Source: Paenibacillus yonginensis (GTDB taxonomy: Bacteria > Bacillota > Bacilli > Paenibacillales > Paenibacillaceae). From it: a stretch of 64,000 nucleotides of DNA. The translations under genes were made by a program, and so were the position numbers. Below the pieces are notes generated by a model, which was given only the letters and a program-made list of their open reading frames with translations, was not told the DNA's origin and did not search any database. Positions 1 through 8,105 of the stretch are shown piece after piece. How positions within the stretch are numbered: position 1 is the first letter of the stretch; each line of letters starts with the position of its first letter. Location of the stretch: NCBI RefSeq assembly GCF_001685395.1, contig NZ_CP014167.1, positions 2,485,501 to 2,549,500 on the forward strand. Reading direction: 5' to 3'.

Positions 1-1
1 T

Positions 2-448
2 CCGGAAGTGTTATCCGTTTCCGCAACCGATTCCCATCAGAAACGGGCATCATTCTCCAACTTCGGGGATTATATCGACGTGATGGCGCCGGGCGAAAGC
101 ATCGCCAGCACCTATCCCGGCAACCAATACGCAGCTTTGTCAGGCACCTCGATGGCCAGCCCGCATGTAGCTGCGCTGGCGGCCTTGATCCGCTCCGAGA
201 ATCCTCAGCTCAAGAATACCGAGGTCATGGATATTATCCGCCACACAACAGAAGATCTAGGGACGCCGGGACGCGATAAATATTACGGCTTCGGCCAAAT
301 TAATGTGTTCTCCGCGCTGCAGGCAGCCGGTAAAGGGAACGGCACTGGGACCGGTAATATACAAAATCCGGGTCCCGTGCAGCTGTGGCCGCAGCAGATG
401 GAGGAGAAGCTTTACCGTCTGCTGAAACGGCTGAATTCCCGTTCCTGA
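2..448 (+). CDS. Subtilisin-like S8 serine protease, C-terminal part (partial)
   Basis: The reading frame is open from the first bases of the window, so the N-terminus lies outside it. About 148 residues are visible. They include the S8-family motif around the catalytic serine, GTSMASPHVAAL, followed by the usual helix and a short Gly/Thr-rich linker. Family knowledge makes this a secreted or cell-associated endoprotease of the Asp-His-Ser triad; the Asp and His are not visible here. The ORF ends about 50 bases before a strong hairpin terminator. It is the only plus-strand gene in the first 35 kb and converges on the RNase P RNA gene. Signal peptide and class cannot be judged. Confidence 0.9.
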   Translation, partial: PEVLSVSATDSHQKRASFSNFGDYIDVMAPGESIASTYPGNQYAALSGTSMASPHVAALAALIRSENPQLKNTEVMDIIRHTTEDLGTPGRDKYYGFGQINVFSALQAAGKGNGTGTGNIQNPGPVQLWPQQMEEKLYRLLKRLNSRS

Positions 449-494
449 GCTCCGATAACAAGTAGCGGCAAGTATACCAAACAAACAAGCAAAC

Positions 495-547
495 AAAACC
501 CCTGTCCGATTCCGCAGCCTTCCGGCTTGGACTCAGACAGGGGTTTT
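495..547. terminator. Bidirectional intrinsic terminator
   Basis: The arms aaaacccctgtc (495-506) and gacaggggtttt (536-547) are perfectly complementary, with A/T tails on both sides. The hairpin lies between the converging S8 protease gene and rnpB and could serve both. Confidence 0.85.
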
Positions 548-591
548 CCCATGATTTAAGTAAAACACCTATCATTCAAATTAAGTTTGTT

Positions 592-1014
592 GCAGTGACG
601 GAAGTTTTCCATAAGCCGGGTTCTGTACTCATTGTGGTGATAACGGGAACTACCCTCCCACATGAAGTGACAATCATCTATCTAGGCCGTTTATTGCTAA
701 ACGGCTCCAGCGACCAACCCAGACGCGCCTCGGGCAAAGGCTGCTTCCCTCGCGGCAAGCTGCGTCCCATTAGGTCTTGCTCCAGATGGGGTTTACCAGG
801 AACGAAGTCACCAGCGTTCCTCGGGGTCTCTTACACCTCGGTTCCATCCTTGCCTGTGCCGCACATGTTAGCGCGGCCATCGGCGGTCCATTTCTGTGGC
901 ACTATCCTTCGGCTCGCGCCGACTGGACGTTATCCAGCATCCTGCCCTGTGGAGCCCGGACTTTCCTCCCGCAGCTTGCAGCTGCCGGCGATTGTCTGTC
1001 AAACTTCCAAACAA
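592..1014 (-). ncRNA. rnpB: RNase P RNA (class A-like)
   Basis: This is the catalytic RNA of RNase P, which removes the 5' leader from pre-tRNAs. Read on the minus strand it holds GAGGAAAGTCCGGGCTCC near 955-975, the CAGAAA...GACCGCCGATGG block near 880-905, GGAGCAAGACC near 774-784, and the 3' signatures AGATAGATGATTG near 670-685 and ACAGAACCCGGCTTAT near 612-628. The ends pair as P1 (GGAAGTTT with AAACTTCC). The core follows the E. coli (class A) layout, including GGTAAAC...GGAGCAAGACC. The B. subtilis RNA is class B, which makes this notable for a Bacillales genome. The 5' end is set from the promoter and is approximate by a few bases. Confidence 0.95.
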
Positions 1015-1022
1015 CATCGTAT

Positions 1023-1051
1023 AGTATACCGAAATTTTCTATAGAGCACAA
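1023..1051 (-). promoter_or_regulatory. SigA-type promoter of rnpB
   Basis: On the minus strand, TTGTGC (1046-1051) and TATACT (1023-1028) are separated by 17 bases. The predicted start lies about 7-9 bases downstream and matches the 5' end of rnpB. Confidence 0.75.
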
Positions 1052-1080
1052 GCGCAAAAAGCCGGAAAGACTGGCAATTG

Positions 1081-2196
1081 TTAACGTACCACAAACACCT
1101 CGGTATTCACTTCCGAAGCCGCCACTTTCGTTGCGCTGCGCTGCTCGGCCAGCTTGGCGCTCAGCCAGTCGGCCACTTTTCTTTTCATGATCTTCTCGGC
1201 ATTGTGGCCAGGATCAATAAAAGCTATCCCCGCTGCCAGAGCATCCTGGGCCGTGTGATAATCCACGTCTCCGGTGACCAGCACGTCAGCGCCGCGGAAC
1301 TGGGCACTACGCCAGTATTTGCCTCCGGAGCCGCCGATGACGGCGGCTTTGCGGATTTTTTTCTCCATATCGCCTACGACCCGGACAAAAGGAACCTCCA
1401 GTTCCCGCTTCACCAGCTCAGCGTATTCGCCAAGTGTTGTTGGCTCTTTGAGTTTGCCAACCCGCCCAAGACCAAAGGTGCGTCCTTTCAGATCCATCGG
1501 GTACAGGTCGTAAGCTACTTCCTCGTAAGGATGGTTCTTTAGCATGGCCTGAATAACCTTGCTGCGCAGGCTGGCCGGCACAATCGTTTCCATGCGGATT
1601 TCCTCAGCGCGCTCCAGCTTGCCCGGCTGGCCGATAAACGGGTCGCTGCCTTCACCCGGCAAAAACGTCCCGTATCCCTCAATATTAAAGCTGCAGTGGC
1701 TGTAGTTGCCGATATGCCCGGCTCCTGCGTTTAATACGGCCTCCAGCACCTTCTGATGATGGTCCTTCGGCACAAACACAACAAGCTTAAACAGCTTGTC
1801 TGTGTGCACGTCCTCCATGGAGTCAGTGCTTTCGATGCCCAGCGCTTCCGCCATCCAGTCATTCATGCCGCCTTCGGTCACATCCAGGTTGGTATGGCTG
1901 ATATAGACGGCAATATCATGTTTGATCAATTTCTCATACAGCCGTCCGGCAGGCGTGTCGGTTTGCAGCTGGGCGAGCGGCCGGAAGATGATCGCATGGT
2001 GCGCGATAATCAAATCCGCGCCGATCCGGATCGCTTCGTCGACAACCTCCTGATTGACGTCCAGCGCTACCAGCACCTGCTTGATTTCTTTCTGCAAGGT
2101 GCCAAGCTGCAGTCCGATCTTGTCGCCTTCCATTGCTACATGTCTGGGAGCAAGCTGCTCCATAAGCTGTATTACCGTCTGTCCTTTCGCAAACAT
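1081..2196 (-). CDS. Nif3-like dinuclear metal centre protein (YqfO family)
   Basis: A 371-residue member of the Nif3/YqfO/DUF34 family, close to the B. subtilis YqfO length of about 373. The N-terminal half carries the metal-binding His pair in IIAHHAIIF (residues 66-67). The C-terminal half carries GDVDYHTAQ and DPGHNAEK, and the PII-like middle insertion of the long Nif3 proteins is present. Biochemical function of the family is poorly settled; metal-dependent hydrolase activity (GTP cyclohydrolase I type 2) has been proposed. The start at ATG 2196 is chosen because a good ribosome site (AAGGAGGT, 2203-2210) precedes it; the longer upstream frame is actually the shifted tail of trmK. The restored trmK frame ends at 2172-2174 inside this gene, so the two are probably translationally coupled. 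Confidence 0.9.
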   Translation of the reverse strand: MFAKGQTVIQLMEQLAPRHVAMEGDKIGLQLGTLQKEIKQVLVALDVNQEVVDEAIRIGADLIIAHHAIIFRPLAQLQTDTPAGRLYEKLIKHDIAVYISHTNLDVTEGGMNDWMAEALGIESTDSMEDVHTDKLFKLVVFVPKDHHQKVLEAVLNAGAGHIGNYSHCSFNIEGYGTFLPGEGSDPFIGQPGKLERAEEIRMETIVPASLRSKVIQAMLKNHPYEEVAYDLYPMDLKGRTFGLGRVGKLKEPTTLGEYAELVKRELEVPFVRVVGDMEKKIRKAAVIGGSGGKYWRSAQFRGADVLVTGDVDYHTAQDALAAGIAFIDPGHNAEKIMKRKVADWLSAKLAEQRSATKVAASEVNTEVFVVR

Positions 2197-2325
2197 GCAA
2201 GCACCTCCTTCAACTGACTCATTTGCTGATCCAGCTCCGCTTCCTTCTGCCGGGCGCTCCCCTGATCGGATCTGCCCATCTGCTTTCTGATTTTGGCCAG
2301 CTTGTCCAGCTCGGACTCCCATTTC

Positions 2326-2931
2326 TCAAAAAAAAACATCCGTTGGATGCTGCGTCAGCATTGGCCCCATCCAAATCAGCCACTCCCGCGTCAAATTCAG
2401 TCCCCCGGGCAGCTCTCGCGTTTGGTAAAGCTTATCATTCAAGGCAGCTGCCTCTACCCGCCGGTCCGCCACCAGAATTTCGTAAATTTTGCCGTCTTCC
2501 TCTAAAATTTCTTCGGCCGTCAGCACCCAGCCGCGTTCCAGCAGCCAGCGGCGCACCATATCTTCACCCACATTCGGCTGCAGGATTAAGCGCTGAACGC
2601 CGGAGAGCTTGTCTTCCCCTTCGCTAAGAATCGTAGCGATAAGCGCACCGCCCATGCCTGCGATGGTGACGGTGTCCACTTCTCCGGGCTGCACAACAAC
2701 AAGGCCGTTGCCTTTGCGGACGGATATTTTGTCTCCCAGTCCTGCCGAAGCCACCTGGCGCCCGGCCGCCTCAAACGGGCCGTCATTCACCTCTCCGGCC
2801 ACCGCACCGGCAGCGCGGCCTGACAGCACCGCCCAAACCGGCAGCAGTGCATGGTCGGAGCCGATATCGGCGAATTTGCACCCCTGCGGCAAATAATCCG
2901 CTATTTTTTGTAATCTTGCTGATAATTTCAT
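2326..2931 (-). CDS. trmK: tRNA (adenine-22-N1)-methyltransferase TrmK, C-terminus frameshifted
   Basis: TrmK methylates N1 of A22 in tRNA using S-adenosylmethionine. The Rossmann motif ADIGSDHALLP is at residues 21-31 and the GEVNDGPF, AGMGGALI and LQPN blocks follow. The start ATG at 2931 overlaps the stop of the upstream gene as ATGA. The frame ends early, at residue 201, right after a run of nine A (2328-2336 on the plus strand). If one base is removed the protein continues as FFEKWESELDKLAK... to a stop at 2172-2174, giving 252 residues. That tail matches the coiled-coil C-terminus of B. subtilis TrmK (FLKKWTQELQ...LKEV). So this is either a sequencing error, a natural mutation, or a site corrected by slippage. 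The catalytic domain is intact. Confidence 0.88.
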   Translation of the reverse strand: MKLSARLQKIADYLPQGCKFADIGSDHALLPVWAVLSGRAAGAVAGEVNDGPFEAAGRQVASAGLGDKISVRKGNGLVVVQPGEVDTVTIAGMGGALIATILSEGEDKLSGVQRLILQPNVGEDMVRRWLLERGWVLTAEEILEEDGKIYEILVADRRVEAAALNDKLYQTRELPGGLNLTREWLIWMGPMLTQHPTDVFF

Positions 2932-3758
2932 GAAGCCACCCACGTTATCCATTTTTTTCTGAACATAAACAATATTATAAAGGCAAGCGCCAATTTCGCC
3001 AAACCAAACCCTACAAGAAACTCCGGAGCCTCATGTCTAAGTAAATAAGCATCCGCTTCCGGCATCAGCCAGATGGTTGCCGCCACAGCAAAATAAACCC
3101 CAGAGACATCCAGTCTCTTGAAGTGCGTCAGCCAGCTTAACCAGCCGAACACGACGCACAGCGGCAGCCACAGCAGCTGCAGGATCGCCCACGACACATG
3201 CGGGTGCCAATAACTGAACAGGAACGCATACAGCAGGAGGCCGCAAGCCAGGCCGCAGTAATGAAGGAATGGCAGACGTAAGAAAAAACCCGCCGCAGCC
3301 CAGACGACTGCGCAGATTCCGATGAGAACCGCTTTGGAAAGCGGGTCCTCCCAGTCCTGCAGCCGCAGCATCCAGTCTCCGAAGCCAAGGAGCATAAGAC
3401 TGCCCGTCAAGGCGGCAAGATAGGCGTTCCATTTACTGCCGGGTCTTGCAAGCGTAGCAACGGTATAAAGCAAACAAGTCAGCAGCAGGGCAGAGGCCAT
3501 TTGCAATGGCCAAGGAAAACGGCTAAAATAAAATCCGATAAAGAAAATGCATGCAAAAATTCCAAATCCAAGAAACCAGATCCAAGGATTCCCTTGGCGG
3601 ATTGAAGTGACGGAGAGGAATCTTTTTCGGGATGGTTCGGTTTCGTCCTTATATAAATTTTCGAGGAAATCGCAATATTGCTCGGGCAGCAAACGGCCGT
3701 TTCTCCATCGATCAATTTCGTTTAGGATGATTTCCTTTTTCTCTGCTTGGATGGACAC
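2928..3758 (-). CDS. Polytopic membrane protein of unknown function
   Basis: 276 residues. A soluble N-terminal segment of about 60 residues (EIILNEIDRWRNG...YCDFLENLY) precedes roughly eight hydrophobic membrane segments from about residue 65 to the end, rich in Trp and Phe. I do not recognise a named family; the layout recalls uncharacterised DUF2157-type proteins. The start is GTG at 3758, with ribosome site AGAGGTGAT just upstream. The stop overlaps the trmK start by four bases (ATGA), so the two are cotranscribed. The IS200-type element lies only about 30 bases upstream of the start and has separated this gene from rpoD, so its native promoter may be lost, replaced, or driven from the element. 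Confidence 0.7.
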   Translation of the reverse strand: MSIQAEKKEIILNEIDRWRNGRLLPEQYCDFLENLYKDETEPSRKRFLSVTSIRQGNPWIWFLGFGIFACIFFIGFYFSRFPWPLQMASALLLTCLLYTVATLARPGSKWNAYLAALTGSLMLLGFGDWMLRLQDWEDPLSKAVLIGICAVVWAAAGFFLRLPFLHYCGLACGLLLYAFLFSYWHPHVSWAILQLLWLPLCVVFGWLSWLTHFKRLDVSGVYFAVAATIWLMPEADAYLLRHEAPEFLVGFGLAKLALAFIILFMFRKKWITWVAS

Positions 3759-3787
3759 GCTATCACCTCTTTTCGATATCTAAATCA

Positions 3788-4500
3788 GAACCACCCGTCC
3801 AACGGGTGGTTTGCACTAGGGGTATAACCCCTTGTTGCCAAACTGCGCCTAAAGACGCTAGCCTGACCACAAAGCGTTCAGGCTCAGTGTTATTTGTCTC
3901 TTTCACTTACCAGTTAAACTGGTTTTACTTTTTCTTGCTCTTGTTGCTGCTGAATGGATCTTCATACTCTTTTACACTCAGCTTATCCACTGCCTGGTCA
4001 TGTGCCTCTTGCTCTCGAATGTATTTGGCGACGGTGGCTTCATTTAGCCCCACTGTACTTACGTAGTAGCCTTCCGCCCAGAATTTACGATTCCCATACT
4101 TATACTTCAAATTGGCATGCTTCTCAAAGATCATGAGTGCGCTTTTCCCTTTTAAATAGCCCATAAAGGAAGACACCCATATTTTCGGTGGAATCGCCAC
4201 CAGCATGTGCACATGATCCGGCATCATATGTCCTTCTAATATCTCGACTCCCTTGTATTTACATAGACGCTTCATGATTTCAATTAGATCTCGTCTCACT
4301 TGATTGTAGATCTCTTTACGTCTATACTTCGGGGTGAACACAATGTGATACTTACACATCCACTTTGTGTGCGCTAAACTAAAGTTTTTATTTGCCATTT
4401 AAGACCATCCTTTCGAATTGAGCCTGAACATCTCAATTTTATCGGGATGGTCTTATTGGTGTAACCCTAGATCCCTCCACCCGCATAGCGGGTGGTTTTA
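3788..4500 (-). mobile_element. IS200-type insertion sequence
   Basis: A single-gene element of about 0.71 kb. It is bounded by two nearly identical subterminal hairpins, ccacccg-tccaa-cgggtgg (3791-3809) and ccacccg-catag-cgggtgg (4477-4495), as expected for IS200/IS605 elements that move as single strands and make no target duplication or terminal inverted repeats. A second hairpin (gcctga...tcaggc, about 3861-3883) lies downstream of the transposase. No tnpB is present. The exact ends are uncertain by a few bases. The element sits directly beyond the rpoD terminator. Confidence 0.85.
3925..4398 (-). CDS. tnpA: IS200-family Y1 transposase TnpA
   Basis: 157 residues, full length for the family. 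The HUH metal-binding motif is at residues 62-64 (PDHVHMLVAI). The conserved GYYVSTVG block is at 110-117, followed by the helix AKYIREQ whose tyrosine (about 126) is the expected nucleophile. The enzyme cuts and rejoins single-stranded DNA at the hairpin ends of the element. Ribosome site AAAGGATG precedes the ATG. The ORF shows no stops or shifts and looks functional. The C-terminus ends in a Lys/Ser-rich tail. Confidence 0.95.
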   Translation of the reverse strand: MANKNFSLAHTKWMCKYHIVFTPKYRRKEIYNQVRRDLIEIMKRLCKYKGVEILEGHMMPDHVHMLVAIPPKIWVSSFMGYLKGKSALMIFEKHANLKYKYGNRKFWAEGYYVSTVGLNEATVAKYIREQEAHDQAVDKLSVKEYEDPFSSNKSKKK

Positions 4501-4538
4501 TATTTCGCGCGTTTCACGCGCTCAACAGGCTGAAGCCT

Positions 4539-4577
4539 AAAAAAAAAAAAAGACCTTGCTGCATGCTGCAGAAGGTC
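4539..4577 (-). terminator. Intrinsic terminator of rpoD
   Basis: On the minus strand GACCTTCTGCAGC pairs with GCTGC..AAGGTC and is followed by a long T run (A13 on the plus strand, 4539-4551). It lies just after the rpoD stop. Confidence 0.9.
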
Positions 4578-4591
4578 CAGGTGCCTATAGC

Positions 4592-5722
4592 CTATTCAAG
4601 AAAATCCTTCAACCGTTTGCTGCGGCTTGGGTGACGGAGCTTCCGCAAAGCTTTGGCTTCAATCTGACGGATGCGCTCCCGGGTAACGCCAAATACCTTG
4701 CCTACTTCCTCCAAGGTCCGTGTACGTCCGTCGTCCAGGCCAAACCGCAGCCGGAGTACGTTCTCCTCGCGTTCCGTGAGGGTATCAAGCACATCTTCAA
4801 GCTGCTCTTTCAAGAGTTCGTAGGCTGCAGCGTCTGCAGGGGCAAGCGCCTCCTGATCCTCGATGAAATCTCCCAGATGCGAATCGTCTTCTTCCCCGAT
4901 CGGTGTCTCGAGTGACACCGGCTCCTGGGCAATTTTCATGATTTCGCGCACCTTCTCCACGCTGAGCTCCATCTCAGCCGCAATTTCCTCTGGCGCCGGT
5001 TCACGTCCGAGCTCCTGCAGCAGCTGTCTGGAAACGCGGATCAGCTTATTGATCGTCTCAACCATATGCACGGGAATCCGGATCGTTCTGGCCTGATCCG
5101 CAATAGCACGGGTAATGGCCTGTCTGATCCACCAGGTTGCATAGGTGCTGAATTTGAAGCCTTTGGAGTAATCAAATTTCTCGACTGCCTTGATAAGCCC
5201 CATGTTGCCTTCCTGAATCAAATCCAGGAACAGCATGCCTCTGCCTACATAACGTTTGGCAATACTGACCACCAGGCGCAGATTCGCTTCGGCCAGCCGC
5301 CGCTTCGCTTCCTCGTCGCCGTTTTCAATCCGCTGGGCCAGTTCGATCTCTTCATTGGCCGACAACAAAGGAACCCGGCCGATTTCTTTGAGATACATCC
5401 GTACAGGGTCATTGATTTTGATCCCTGGCGGCAGACTCAGATCATCATCAAAGTTGAAGTCGTCCTGATCGCTGTGCTCTTCGTCATCGCCCTGGCGTCT
5501 TGCGAGCTCCTCATCGCTGACATTGGTCACATCAATGCCGTTATCGTTCAACTGTTCAAAAAACTCATCCATCTGTTCGGGATCCTGTTCAAACGGAGAA
5601 AGCTTCTCCATGATTTCCTTATATGTCAGAGATGACCGCTTTTTGCCCAGTTCCATGAGCTGTTCTTTCACCTGCTCAAGCGTCAATTCCGTTTCTAGTT
5701 CAGTATGCTGTTCGTTCGTCAT
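4592..5722 (-). CDS. rpoD: RNA polymerase housekeeping sigma factor SigA (RpoD)
   Basis: 376 residues, about the length of B. subtilis SigA (371). Region 1.1 at the N-terminus is followed by an acidic linker ([11 protein letters not shown]). Region 1.2 starts at [11 protein letters not shown]. Regions 2.1-2.4 include [23 protein letters not shown] and [17 protein letters not shown] (the -10 recognition helix). Region 4.2 ends the protein with [19 protein letters not shown] (the -35 recognition helix). It directs core polymerase to the vegetative promoters seen in this window. It lies 45 bases after dnaG in the classical dnaG-rpoD operon, with a strong ribosome site (GGGAGGAGGGAG). A strong terminator follows. 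Confidence 0.98.
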   Translation of the reverse strand: MTNEQHTELETELTLEQVKEQLMELGKKRSSLTYKEIMEKLSPFEQDPEQMDEFFEQLNDNGIDVTNVSDEELARRQGDDEEHSDQDDFNFDDDLSLPPGIKINDPVRMYLKEIGRVPLLSANEEIELAQRIENGDEEAKRRLAEANLRLVVSIAKRYVGRGMLFLDLIQEGNMGLIKAVEKFDYSKGFKFSTYATWWIRQAITRAIADQARTIRIPVHMVETINKLIRVSRQLLQELGREPAPEEIAAEMELSVEKVREIMKIAQEPVSLETPIGEEDDSHLGDFIEDQEALAPADAAAYELLKEQLEDVLDTLTEREENVLRLRFGLDDGRTRTLEEVGKVFGVTRERIRQIEAKALRKLRHPSRSKRLKDFLE

Positions 5723-5767
5723 ATCGGGGCTCCCTCCTCCCTAGAAACTGTGCATCATCAACTGTGT

Positions 5768-7585
5768 CTACTGTCTTTCTAGGGCTATAATCTCACTTGC
5801 AATTTGTGCCGCGGTTAGAAAATCACCGGCTTTCTCCGCCGCAATCATTTCTTCTCTCTTACGATCAATATCGCTTTTTACGGGAACTTTGCGGATTTCC
5901 CTGATACAGTCGTCCAGTTCCTGAGTGGACCACTCCCCAGGCGTGTCCATCATCGCAATAGAGCTGACAGTCTTCTCCAGCTTCTCGTCCTGAAGTGAAG
6001 ACATAAATCGGCTGGCGTCAGCACTTTTCCCTTGGGCGTAATAAGCATATAGATAAGCGGCAATGGCCGCGTGTTCCTTAATGTTAAATTGATCTCCAAG
6101 ACGATCATGGACATAGCTTGCCACTTCTTCGTCCTGCAGCATAAAGGATAACAGCCGCCGTTCCGCCACATGATAAGCCGGCAGCAGCACCGGAGCTTCG
6201 GGCTGCCTATTTTTATGCCTACCATTATTCCACCAATTGGCGTTATTATCCCCATCGTTTTGGTTTTTTTGAAGTTCCTGCCGGTACTGGTTGCATTCCT
6301 GCTTCAAGCTTTCAAAGGACACCTGCAGGTCTGCGGATAACTCCTTCAAATAAATTTCACGTTCGGTTGGCGAAGGCAGCGGCGCTATAACTTCCATAGC
6401 TTCTTTGATATAGGCCACTTTTCCTGCTTCTTCTAGCAGTATATGGTTTTTCCTTAAATATATTAGCTTAAATTTAACGGATGAAACCGCACCTTCCACA
6501 ATCTGATGAAGAAACCGCTCTCCCCCGTATTTCCGAACGTATTCATCGGGATCCAGACCGTCGCCGATCATCGCGATGCGTACTTTGAAGCCGGCCCCTT
6601 CCAGAATCGGGATGCTCTTCATGGCTGCTGCTTGTCCAGCATTGTCACCGTCATAGCAGACAATGGCTTCATCGGCGAGCGATTTCAGAATCGCCGCATG
6701 ACTTTCCGTCAAAGCCGTCCCCATGGTGGCTACGGTATTATGCACACCAGCATCCCACGCGCTGATTACATCGCCGAAGCCTTCAAAAATAACGACCTGT
6801 CGTTTCTTGCGGATTTCATTCTTGGACCGGTGCAGGTTATAAAGCGTGCGGCTTTTGCTGAACAGCTTGCTTTCCGGCGAATTCAAATATTTTGGCTGTC
6901 CATCGCCCAGGATCCGTCCGGCAAACGCAATCACCTTGCCGCTGCGGTTATGAATCGGAAAAATGACTCTGTCCCTGAATCGGTCCACAAAACCGGAACC
7001 GTCGTTCTTCGCCGACAGCAATCCGCCTTTCTCCATGGCTGCAAGGTCAAAGGAACGTTTCTCCAAAAATTGGAGGAGCGTATCCCAGCGGGCCGGAGCA
7101 TAACCGATGTCGAACTGGTCGATCAGCCGTTCATGAATCCCGCGGTTCTTCAAATAGTCCATGGCCTGCTGACCGTATTCCGTATTTTTAAGCAGAAAAT
7201 GATAAAATTTGCCCGACCATTCATTGGCCTGAAGCAGCGCTTCAAGCTCCGGATTCTGCGGAGCCGCAGCTGAAGTTCCCGCATCCTGAAAAGGAATATG
7301 CGCCTCCTCCGCCATCGTCTTCACCGCTTCCGGAAAGGTCAGGCCTTCAATTTCCATTCTGAATTTAATAGCATTACCGCCTGCACCGCAGCCATAACAA
7401 TGGAAAATCTGACGGTCCGGCGTCACGGTGAAAGACGGGGTCTTCTCGGAATGAAACGGACAAAGCCCCTTCATGTACTTCCCTTGTTTCGTGAGATGAA
7501 CATGCTTGCTAACGGTATCCACGATATCATGGTGTCGCAGTACAGCTTCAATGACTTCTTCCGGGATGTTTCGTCCGGTACTCAT
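5768..7585 (-). CDS. dnaG: DNA primase DnaG
   Basis: 605 residues. It makes RNA primers for chromosomal replication and acts with the replicative helicase. The CHC2 zinc site is C42, H45, C63 and C66 (GLCPFHSEK ... HCYGCGAG). The TOPRIM core carries VVIFEGFGD near residue 265 and CYDGDNAGQ near 310. A Gln/Asn-rich linker with NNGRHKNRQ (about residue 440) connects to the C-terminal helicase-binding domain. The start ATG has the ribosome site AAGGTGG. It follows yqxD by 49 bases and precedes rpoD by 45 bases. Confidence 0.98.
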   Translation of the reverse strand: MSTGRNIPEEVIEAVLRHHDIVDTVSKHVHLTKQGKYMKGLCPFHSEKTPSFTVTPDRQIFHCYGCGAGGNAIKFRMEIEGLTFPEAVKTMAEEAHIPFQDAGTSAAAPQNPELEALLQANEWSGKFYHFLLKNTEYGQQAMDYLKNRGIHERLIDQFDIGYAPARWDTLLQFLEKRSFDLAAMEKGGLLSAKNDGSGFVDRFRDRVIFPIHNRSGKVIAFAGRILGDGQPKYLNSPESKLFSKSRTLYNLHRSKNEIRKKRQVVIFEGFGDVISAWDAGVHNTVATMGTALTESHAAILKSLADEAIVCYDGDNAGQAAAMKSIPILEGAGFKVRIAMIGDGLDPDEYVRKYGGERFLHQIVEGAVSSVKFKLIYLRKNHILLEEAGKVAYIKEAMEVIAPLPSPTEREIYLKELSADLQVSFESLKQECNQYRQELQKNQNDGDNNANWWNNGRHKNRQPEAPVLLPAYHVAERRLLSFMLQDEEVASYVHDRLGDQFNIKEHAAIAAYLYAYYAQGKSADASRFMSSLQDEKLEKTVSSIAMMDTPGEWSTQELDDCIREIRKVPVKSDIDRKREEMIAAEKAGDFLTAAQIASEIIALERQ

Positions 7586-7634
7586 CTATACCACCTTCAT
7601 CTCTTTTGCACAGTATACTAATTCGCTAAGAACA

Positions 7635-8081
7635 TCAGATCTCCTGCCGGTCCTCTAAAAGTTTTGTCAACTTTTGCTGAAAATACGCCCGGTCCTCTGC
7701 GGTAAACGGTCGCGGCCCCTTGCTGTGCCGGCCAGCTCTGCGCGCTTTGGCTTGAACATGACGCCGCTCCAGCAGATAGTCGATGTTTCCGGCATCATAA
7801 GCTTCGCCCCTTGGAGACAGAACATCGCAGCACTTGGCAATAGCCAGTGCTGCGAGTCCATAATCCTGTGTTATGACAATATCGCCGGAAGCAATATGGT
7901 TAGCGATGAACATATCGGCGCTTTGAGAGCTCCTGTCTACCCGGGCTACTTCGACTCCTTCACTCTCCTGAATGAGATGATCAAAGGAGGCGACCATAAG
8001 AACAGGGACCGAAAAAGCCCGGGCTGTTTCCGCAATTTCCTGTTTCACCGGACAAGAATCTCCGTCAACCACGATCCTCAT
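7635..8081 (-). CDS. yqxD: YaiI/YqxD family protein (DUF188)
   Basis: 148 residues. The family has a PIN-like fold; its role is not established, though a nuclease has been suggested. Visible conserved parts are MRIVVDGDSCPVK at the start, DRSSQSAD, and IVITQDYGLAALA with its acidic residues. The basic stretch RRAGRHSKGPR is typical of the C-terminus. It sits 24 bases after glyS and upstream of dnaG, the position of yqxD in B. subtilis. The ribosome site is a G-rich stretch (AGGGGGCC). Confidence 0.9.
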   Translation of the reverse strand: MRIVVDGDSCPVKQEIAETARAFSVPVLMVASFDHLIQESEGVEVARVDRSSQSADMFIANHIASGDIVITQDYGLAALAIAKCCDVLSPRGEAYDAGNIDYLLERRHVQAKARRAGRHSKGPRPFTAEDRAYFQQKLTKLLEDRQEI

Positions 8082-8105
8082 GTTTCGGCCCCCTGTAATT
8101 CAAGT

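Noticed and set aside
595..1190. Plus-strand ORFs of 137-149 residues
   Set aside because: They cover the RNase P RNA gene, whose structure and conserved blocks explain the sequence.
2197..2322. N-terminal extension of the Nif3-like protein
   Set aside because: The segment in another frame is the coiled-coil tail of trmK, and a strong ribosome site supports the internal ATG at 2196.
3806..4136. Plus-strand ORFs in the IS200 element
   Set aside because: They are antisense to the intact transposase and match no known IS gene; a tnpB would be far longer.
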